The notes under the pieces: generated by a model
Database searches by the model: none
Seen by the model: the letters and a program-made list of their open reading frames with translations, nothing else
What the model was told of the DNA's origin: nothing
Source: Myotis daubentonii
Lineage: Eukaryota > Chordata > Mammalia > Chiroptera > Vespertilionidae
Length of the DNA: 64,000 bases
Reading direction: 5' to 3'
Assembly: GCF_963259705.1 (NCBI RefSeq)
Contig: NC_081842.1
Location: 68,274,787-68,338,786 of the forward strand
Shown here: positions 57,383-64,000 of the stretch, one piece after another
How positions within the stretch are numbered: the first letter of the stretch is position 1
Layout of the letters: each line of letters starts with the position of its first letter
Position numbers and translations under genes: made by a program

Positions 57383-57949
57383 GATCTATAATTAAAAAAA
57401 CAAAACAAAAACTGAGTCAGATTACTCACTTTTAAAGAATATTTTCCAATTTTGTTAAAATACTTTGTAGGCCAAACAAAACATGTCTGCTAACAGATGA
57501 GGTCATTCATGACCAATATTTGATTTCTGCCCAGTTAATAAGTCTTTCCCAGAATTCTATGTTTTTAAAATGAAAATTTCCTTATTGGAAGTAACTGTTT
57601 AGTTAAGGAGAAAGTGACCTAATGTACTAATTCACAATATAAAAGTAAAGGGAACTAGCGTTTTCTAAGTCTCTCTTATGGGCTAGGTACCAAGAAAATA
57701 ACTTTCAGGATCTTAGAAAGAAACAGTGGTTTTAGAATGGGATAAAGTCTGTGGAGTCTTGGAGAAGATGTAGAATGAAACACTATAAGGGGAAGGGATG
57801 AAACAGGGCAATAATGCACCAGGAGAGGCCCTCTCCTGTTTTTGTGCTTTTACCTTCTTGGCAGAGTTGGGGAAAGGGAGATTTTTTAGCAAGGGTCTAC
57901 CCTGACTATTATCCTGGTTCAATAATAAATTAGTTCTCTCTCTCTCTCA

Positions 57950-58000
<51 letters not shown>

Positions 58001-58380
58001 AATCAAGGAACTATTGTTATCTCATAAACAGTTTGTGGTCATGAGTCTCTAGGATTTCTACCTCCCCCTAATCTGATTTAGCTTCTGTTTAGTGGACTGT
58101 AGAGGAATGGATGTAATGGGAGCAGGAGGATAGGTGAAGGGATGAGGAAAGGGAAGGGTTGGAAGGAGGTTTTGCAAATGTGTATGCTAAAAAATTGACA
58201 AATTAGTTTGTGTAATTGAAATTAAATATGTATGAAAAGTTCAATTTCACAGAAAAGTTTTTTGTATGTGTTACTATAATTTTAGATTTATCCTGAATAG
58301 GTCACCTCGAGTAAACAAATGCACATGACTGGGGCATGGCTTAGTGCACATGGGAACATGGACTTGAGTTATAACTGCTG
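57383..58380. other. No gene; (CT)n array at 57934-57999
   Basis: Ordinary sequence apart from the CT microsatellite. Confidence 0.5.
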
Positions 58381-58394
58381 CAGCAAGTCACGCC

Positions 58395-59040
58395 CTGGCA
58401 GAGCTAACCCATCCATCTGAGATGGCAGAGGTGGAGGAGACACTGAAGCATCCTCAGAGACAGAAGGGAGTGCAAGGAATCATTGTGGTGAACACAGTAG
58501 GCATTCCCATTAAGAGCACCATAGGCAATCCCACCACTACACAGTATGCCAACCTCATGCACAACTTCATCTTGAAGGCACAGATCATCACACGTGAAGT
58601 TGACCCCCAGAATGACCTCACCTTCCTTCAAATCCGCTCCAAGAAAAATGAAATTATGGTCACACCTGATAAAGACTACTTCCTGATTGTAATTCAGAAT
58701 CCAACTAAATATGCCACTCTCTTCGCTCCATGCGTCATTTCTTAAGTTAATGATAATAATAGTGTTAATGATGTCAACCAACAGGCAAGTGGAAATTGTC
58801 TTAGAGCCCATGTAGACCGACCCAGTGACCAGAGTGGGCTGCAGATCCCACCAAAGCATCCCTCTGCTGACCAGTTGCCCTGAGCTCCCAGGAGGGCCCT
58901 CTTTCCTCAAGCTCAGGTTTCGGAACATGAGCTTATGAGAGGCCCACATCCTGCTTTCTTCTGACCTTCTGTTTACTGTGTTGCCCTTGGAAAAGGCTGC
59001 TTTCCTTTAACTAGCAATAACTGAAACTTAAAGAAAGAAG
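58395..59040 (+). pseudogene. Processed retrocopy of dynein light chain roadblock
   Basis: Intronless copy including 5'UTR, the whole coding region and most of the 3'UTR, ending near an A-rich stretch about 59015-59045. Roadblock light chains bind cytoplasmic dynein intermediate chain as dimers. The frame 58422-58745 is uninterrupted from MAEVEETL through the RSKKNEIMV and [10 protein letters not shown] blocks. The normal stop after about 96 codons is lost (a TAT follows), so 11 extra residues are added. Several substitutions in the middle (for example ...QIITREVDP...) suggest relaxed constraint. No promoter visible. DYNLRB1 is the likelier parent than DYNLRB2. Confidence 0.88.
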
Positions 59041-59050
59041 GAAAGAAGTC

Positions 59051-59273
59051 ATAGCCCTAACCGGTTTGGCTCAGTGGATAGAGCGTCGGCCTGCGGACTC
59101 AAGGGTCCCAGGTTCGATTCCGGTCAAGGGCATGTACCTTGGTTGCGGGCACATCCCCAGTAGGACATGTGCAGGAGGCAGCTGATCGATGTTTCTCTCT
59201 CATCGATGTTTCTAATTCTCTATCCCTCTCCCTTCCTCTCTGTAAAAAATCAATAAAATATTTTTTAAAAAAA
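59051..59273 (+). mobile_element. Near-consensus VES SINE
   Basis: Full VES with intact A and B boxes, flanked by GAAAGAAGTC (59041-59050 and 59274-59283). It sits directly after the dynein retrocopy tail, probably inserted in its A-rich end. Confidence 0.95.
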
Positions 59274-59283
59274 GAAAGAAGTC

Positions 59284-59560
59284 GTGCTCTGTGACCAGAC
59301 TGATTGCCACTTGCGATGCGGTGTGATCACGTGCTATCATTCACTGAGCATTGGTTATGAGTGGTGACTCTTGAATTCAAATATGTAGATTACAGTTAAC
59401 AACAAGAAATAACCTGCTAATGTGATTATAAGAAAATCTTGGTTAAAAGCATTTAAAAATTAACCAGGTGTTAATTTTCACATATGACATATTGACCAGA
59501 AATTTTGTGTGTTAAATCGTGGTCCGCAAAATCGAGGGTTTATTGTAGTAGTTTAAACAT
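59284..59560. other. Unassigned; possible DNA-transposon end
   Basis: Ends with AAATCGAGGGTTTATTGTAG, similar to mariner/Tigger termini, but I find no partner end. Confidence 0.3.
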
Positions 59561-59567
59561 TAACTTT

Positions 59568-60118
59568 TTTTCTTTCTTTATTGATTAAGGCATTATATAT
59601 GTGTCCTTATCCCCCCACTACCCCCCTCACCCTCCTGGTGTCTGTGTCCATTGGTTAGGCTTATATGCATGTATACAAGTCCTTTGGTTGATCTCTTCCC
59701 CTTACCGCCACCTTCCCCTACCTTCCCTCTGAGGTTTGAGCATCTATTCTAGTCGATGCTTTTCTGTCTCTGGATCTATTTTTGTTCATCAGTTTATGAT
59801 GTTCTTTATATTCCACAAATGAGTGAGATCATGTGATATTTATCTTTCTCTGACTGACTTATTTTACTTAGCATAATGCTTTCCAGGACCATCCATGCTG
59901 TTGCAAATGGTAGGAATTCCTTCTTTTTTACAGCAGCATAGTATTCCATCATGTAGATGTACCACAGTTTTCTAATCTATTCATCTGCTGATGGGCACTT
60001 AGGCTGTTTCCAAATTTTAGCTATGGTAAATTGTGCTGCTATGAACATAGGGGTGCATATATCCTTTCTGATTGGTGTTTCTAGTTTCTTGGGATATATT
60101 CCTAGACACTGGGTCAAA
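59568..60118 (-). mobile_element. 5'-truncated L1, minus strand
   Basis: 3'UTR and the last part of ORF2, matching 26970-27600. A 9-base deletion relative to the young L1 lies at about 60105, and the match ends at 60118. Confidence 0.85.
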
Positions 60119-61380
60119 TTTGCCCTTCCTCTTCCCCCAAGAGCAGTTTTAAAATATGTATATTTAAGTGACTTAAAGCAGTTTTAAAATATGTATATTT
60201 AAAAAGTAGTAAATTGGGAAAATCATAACCAAGTAAAAGGTGAGCACTCATATCAACCACAATGATAAATTCAATTCCATCAATTGATCGTCAGATTTGG
60301 CTCTTACAAAATGTTGTGTTTTCTGGATGCTGAAATAATAAGTTAATTTTCTCTCCTTCCCTCACTTTTGCTCTTCAGACTAAGAGCAGGGACACTCTAG
60401 TTATTGAGAAAGACAGTAATACTCCCAGAAGGTATGAAGTAAGTATCATTACTCATACTTTATCATCTGCAACAAAGCATTGCAGGTAAAGAGAGTCACC
60501 CCAATTGGTAAAGGAAACAATTGCAAAAATCTCTTCCAGGTATCCTGATCATGGTGATCTTTGAATCCCAAACTAAATCCCATCTGACTACTTTCCTATT
60601 ATGACCTTTGTTAAGAGAGTGACTGTATAATCATTTTAACACCTGAACTTTAATGGGAGAATGAGAGCAGAGCATTTGGGATTATATTTTCAAGAGTAAT
60701 ATAATTAAAGGTTGTTGATTGAGGAAAGATTTTATTGGGAATCCAGGTGAAAAGGTGGCAAAGATAAATAGATTGTGAAAATAGAGGAGATAATAGTGTT
60801 CTTGCTTACCAAGATGTGGTAAATGAAAGACCACACTCAAGTAGTCAGTAACAAAGTGGGAAACTGGTTCTTTTTTTAAACTTGGAATTATGAGATTTCC
60901 AAACATATGTAAAAGTAGAGAGAAGAGTATAATGAACCCCAGTTTCAATAGCGATCAACATATAAACAATCTTCTTCCCTATCTTCCATATCCAAGATAT
61001 CATATCATTTCATTGTAATTATATAGAATCAAAGTATAAATTGAATGATAATAAATCCATTTCTAAATTTTATTTCCCATTTATGACCTTATTTCATGAA
61101 GGTTCACAAGACTTAAAAAAAATATGCAGGTAGGTTAATTTTGTAGATTAATTTTACATGCTAAATTTCTTCAGGAAAAGGTTTTGATTAGAGCCTCCCC
61201 TTTGCAACTATCTCTCAGGACTCAGTGCAATTGGATAGCTGAAACAGTGCTCGGTAAATGCTACCCACTGCAAGGTACATGCTGTTCTTATTACCATAAA
61301 CACAACTGGCAGAAAGACATGTATAATATAGTAAGGAGAAATGTAATGGCACTAATACTTCATTGGTATAGAGTCTAATT
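60119..61380. other. No gene; short tandem duplication
   Basis: AGCAGTTTTAAAATATGTAT plus six bases occurs at 60143 and again at 60177. Otherwise unremarkable. Confidence 0.45.
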
Positions 61381-61597
61381 CAGCCGTGGGCAAACTACGG
61401 CCCGCGGGCCGGATCCGGCCCGTTTGAAATGAATAAAACTAAAAAAAAAAAAAAAGACCGTACCCTTTTATGTAATGATGTTTACTTTGAATTTATATTA
61501 GTTCACACAAACACTCCATCCATGCTTTTGTTCCAGCCCTCCGGTCCAGTTTAAGAACCCATTGTGGCCCTGGAGTCTAAAAGTTTGCCCACCCCTG
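61381..61597. mobile_element. Complete hAT element (family A)
   Basis: 217 bp with inverted ends CAGCCGTGGGCAAACT and AGTTTGCCCACCCCTG. It is the inverse of 56561-56743 and complete, including the CGGCCCGCGGGCC block lost there. No clear 8-bp duplication. Confidence 0.8.
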
Positions 61598-62750
61598 GAA
61601 TTATCACAAACTTCAACTACTAACATCATTACTTCTATTTCATTTCCTTGTTTAATAAAGCCAAGCCAAGCATGAGCCCCAAACTTGTGAAATCACGTGT
61701 TTTCTTTCTTTTCATCTTTTTGGTCACTTTTGAAATGTTTTCTCTGATATGTTTAGCTTTCAATGAGAGTGCTTGGAAATTCACTCAAGTCTGGCTTCGT
61801 AAGTGTTAGCTTCATAAGTGGTTCTTGGGGTTTCCTGCTGTTTTTAACCTGATATATCTGGAAACTTCCCCTCCTTACCCAAGAATGTGTTTCTCACTTG
61901 CCCACTCACAGTAAGATACAAGGAAAAAAATAGCTTTGCTGAAAACAAAATTATTTTAGACAGAGGAAAGAATTCCCCAGAACTTTACATATTGAATATC
62001 AAACCAGATGTTTACCTGTTCACTGCCAAAGAAGCTGGAGGTCTGTCAAAAAACAATGATGGAAATAGCTTTGACCCTCATTCAGTGGGAAACAGTCTGG
62101 GAAAATTTTGGGTTCCAGTAAGTGCTGAGGTTCTAAAACCATATTTAAATGTAGAAAATAGTTTTGTTCTGCTGAATCAGTACCCTAACCAGATTCTGTC
62201 AGGCCACACAAGAGTCTTTGTAGCTACCTTGGGAGTTTCTGCTGCCTGGTTCTCTCATCTATCCTGGTAAAGGGCTTGTGTGATTTCAGTGAGTCACCTG
62301 ACATTTCTAGGCCTCATTGTCTTAACCTCTAACTCTGAATTTCTATGCTTCTTCCATGACTCACATGATATACATCAGGAGGTTTCAGCTCACCCAGGGG
62401 CATTAATGTCCATCGACTCTTGAAACTCTAGGCCTCAAACTGTAGCTAGCCTTTTATACAAGATAATGGCTTCTGATCATACCTTGGGGATAAAACCCAG
62501 TCACATCAAATACAAGTTAACAGGCTTGAAGTTCCATCAAGAAATGCATTCTCTCTTTCCAAGGGATTTGTAAATTAAAGTTAGCTGTAAGGCAAAGTAG
62601 AGAGAAGCATTTCCTTTACCCAAGGGGTTCCAACCATGCCTGGGCAGCCACAGAAACCCACTGGGTCAAGCAAAAAAGGGGGGAAAAGATTCTAGGATAT
62701 TTTTATTTATTTATTTAGGATTATTATTATTGTTTTTATTATACACTACA
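61598..62750. other. No confident gene; MIR trace near 62280-62350
   Basis: A 127-codon frame (61887-62270) has no similarity that I recognise. GTGAGTCACCTGACATTTC and neighbouring bases resemble a MIR 3' part. Confidence 0.35.
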
Positions 62751-62756
62751 ATTTTT

Positions 62757-64000
62757 TAAAAAATTTGTTTTATTGCTTAAAGTATTACAAAGAGTATTAC
62801 ATGTGTCTCCTTTTTTCCCCCCTTGACCTTCCCCTGGCTTTCCATACCCCAAAATGTCTTGTGTCCATTGGTTATGCTTATATGCATGCATACAAGTCCT
62901 TCAGTTGATCTCTTACCCTCCCTCCCCCCAGTCCTCCCTGGCCTTCCTGCTGTAGTTTGACAGTCTGTTAGATGCTGCTCTGCCTGTGTATCTATTTTTG
63001 TTCATCAGTTTATAATGGCCTTTATTATCCATAAATGAGTGAGATCATGTGGTATTTTTCTTTCATTGACTGGCTTATTTCACTTAGCATAATGCTCTCC
63101 ATTTCCATCCATGCTGTTGCAAATGGTAGGCGTTTCTTCCATTTTACAGCAGTGTAGTATTCCATTGTGTAGATGTACCACGGTTTTCTAATCCATTCAT
63201 CTGCTGATGGGCACTTAGGCTGTTTCCAAATCTTAGCTTTTGTAAATTGTGCTGCTATGAACATAGGGATGCATATATCCTTTCTGATTGGTGTTTCTGG
63301 CTTCTTGGGATATATTCCTAGAAGTGGGATCACTGGGTCAAATGGGAGTTCCATTTTTAAATTTTTGGGGAAACTCCATACTGTCTTCCATAGTGGCTGC
63401 ACTAGTCAGCATTCCCACCAGCAGTACACGAGTGTTCCCTTTTCTCTGCATCCTCTCCAGTACTTGTCATTTGTTGATTTGTTGGTGATAGCCATTCTGA
63501 TGGGTGTGAGATGATACCTCATTGTTGTTTTGATTTGCATCTCTCGGATGATTAGTGACTTTGAGCATGTTTTCATATGTCTCTTGGCTTTCTGAATGTC
63601 CTCTTTTGAAAAGTGTCTATTTAGGTCCTTTGCCCATTTTTTGATTGGATTGTTTATCTTCCTTTTGTTAAGTTTCATGAGTTCTTTGTAAATGTTGGAG
63701 GTTAAACCCTTATCAGTGATAACATTGGAAAATATGTTTTCCCACGCAGTGGGTTTTCTCGTTGTTTTGTTGATGGTTTCTTTTGCTGTGCAGAAGCTTT
63801 TTATTTTGATGTAGTCCCATTTGTTTATTTTCTCTTTAGTTTCCAATGCCCTAGGAGCTGTATCGGGGAAGAAATTGCTTCAGCATATGTCTGAGATTTT
63901 GTTGCCTTTGGATTCCTCTCAAAACTGCCTGGTACTGGCACAAGAACAGACATAGATCAATGAAATAGAATAGAGAACCCAGAAATCGACCCGAACCAAT
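62757..64000 (-). mobile_element. L1 with 5' inversion, running off the window
   Basis: Minus-strand L1 3'UTR and ORF2 end (62757-63917), then from about 63918 the same L1's upstream part in plus orientation (AAAACTGCCTGGTACTGGCA). This is the product of twin priming. The window ends inside the inverted part. Confidence 0.9.
63025..63846 (-). pseudogene. L1 ORF2p C-terminal fragment, frameshifted
   Basis: Two overlapping frames (63846-63406 and 63402-63025) together cover the ORF2p C-terminal region from [14 protein letters not shown] to the end. The break lies just after the cysteine-rich motif, here [18 protein letters not shown], where the first Cys and the His are replaced by Tyr. Confidence 0.85.

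Noticed and set aside
61887..62270. 127-codon plus-strand frame
   Set aside because: No similarity recognised; isolated and without promoter or neighbours.

Overview
The window is mammalian nuclear DNA, most likely from a vesper bat (Vespertilionidae). Three repeat groups point there: VES-type tRNA-derived SINEs, HeliBat-type Helitrons whose 3' ends read GGGCCTCTAG, and a SPIN hAT element with a perfect 8-bp target duplication. It also holds MIR, MER5, Tigger and MLT1 repeats. I see no spliced host gene, no RNA gene and no CRISPR array. The only host-coding homology is a processed retrocopy of dynein light chain roadblock (DYNLRB1-like) at 58.4 kb. All other open frames belong to transposons or retroviral remnants, or cannot be told from chance.

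Layout. 0-4.6 kb: unique sequence, one SPIN, one VES, and a 108-bp duplicated segment (2.07 and 3.09 kb) whose first copy sits between target-site-like repeats. 4.6-9.15 kb: a composite endogenous retrovirus on the minus strand. A class I (gammaretrovirus-like) provirus, much deleted inside, is fused through a broken 5' LTR to the leader, primer-binding site and 5' LTR of a class II (betaretrovirus-like) element. 9.15-10.8 kb: 5' part of an older L1. 10.84-11.24 kb: a solo class I LTR related to the first provirus. 11.3-14.2 kb: a third, older ERV (tRNA-His-like primer site, gag and protease remnants). 15-16.3 and 21.4-22.2 kb: young 5'-truncated L1s with target duplications. 18.4-19.85 kb: a three-level nest (LTR, VES, second LTR). 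22.7-26.8 kb: Helitrons and an LTR.

26.9-32.65 kb: a full-length L1 on the minus strand with perfect 17-bp target duplications. Its ORF1 is open; its ORF2 is broken by a frameshift, an altered catalytic FADD box and a 99-bp antisense L1 tail. 33-40.8 kb: SINEs, LTRs and long unassigned stretches. 40.8-47.3 kb: older L1s on both strands, carrying a HeliBat, a VES and a 157-bp copy of DNA from 3.2 kb away. 47.4-48.4 kb: Tigger1. 49.4 and 51.75 kb: HeliBats. 52.9-53.6 kb: MLT1 and MER5. 55.7 kb: Tigger. 56.6-57.4 and 61.4 kb: hAT elements. 59.6 and 62.8-64.0 kb: L1s, the last with a twin-priming inversion that runs off the window.

Nothing here works as a gene set. The window is a record of retroviral, LINE, SINE, Helitron and hAT activity. 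The best candidates for something unusual are the class I/class II ERV fusion with its CpG-rich expanded U3, and two independent short templated duplications.
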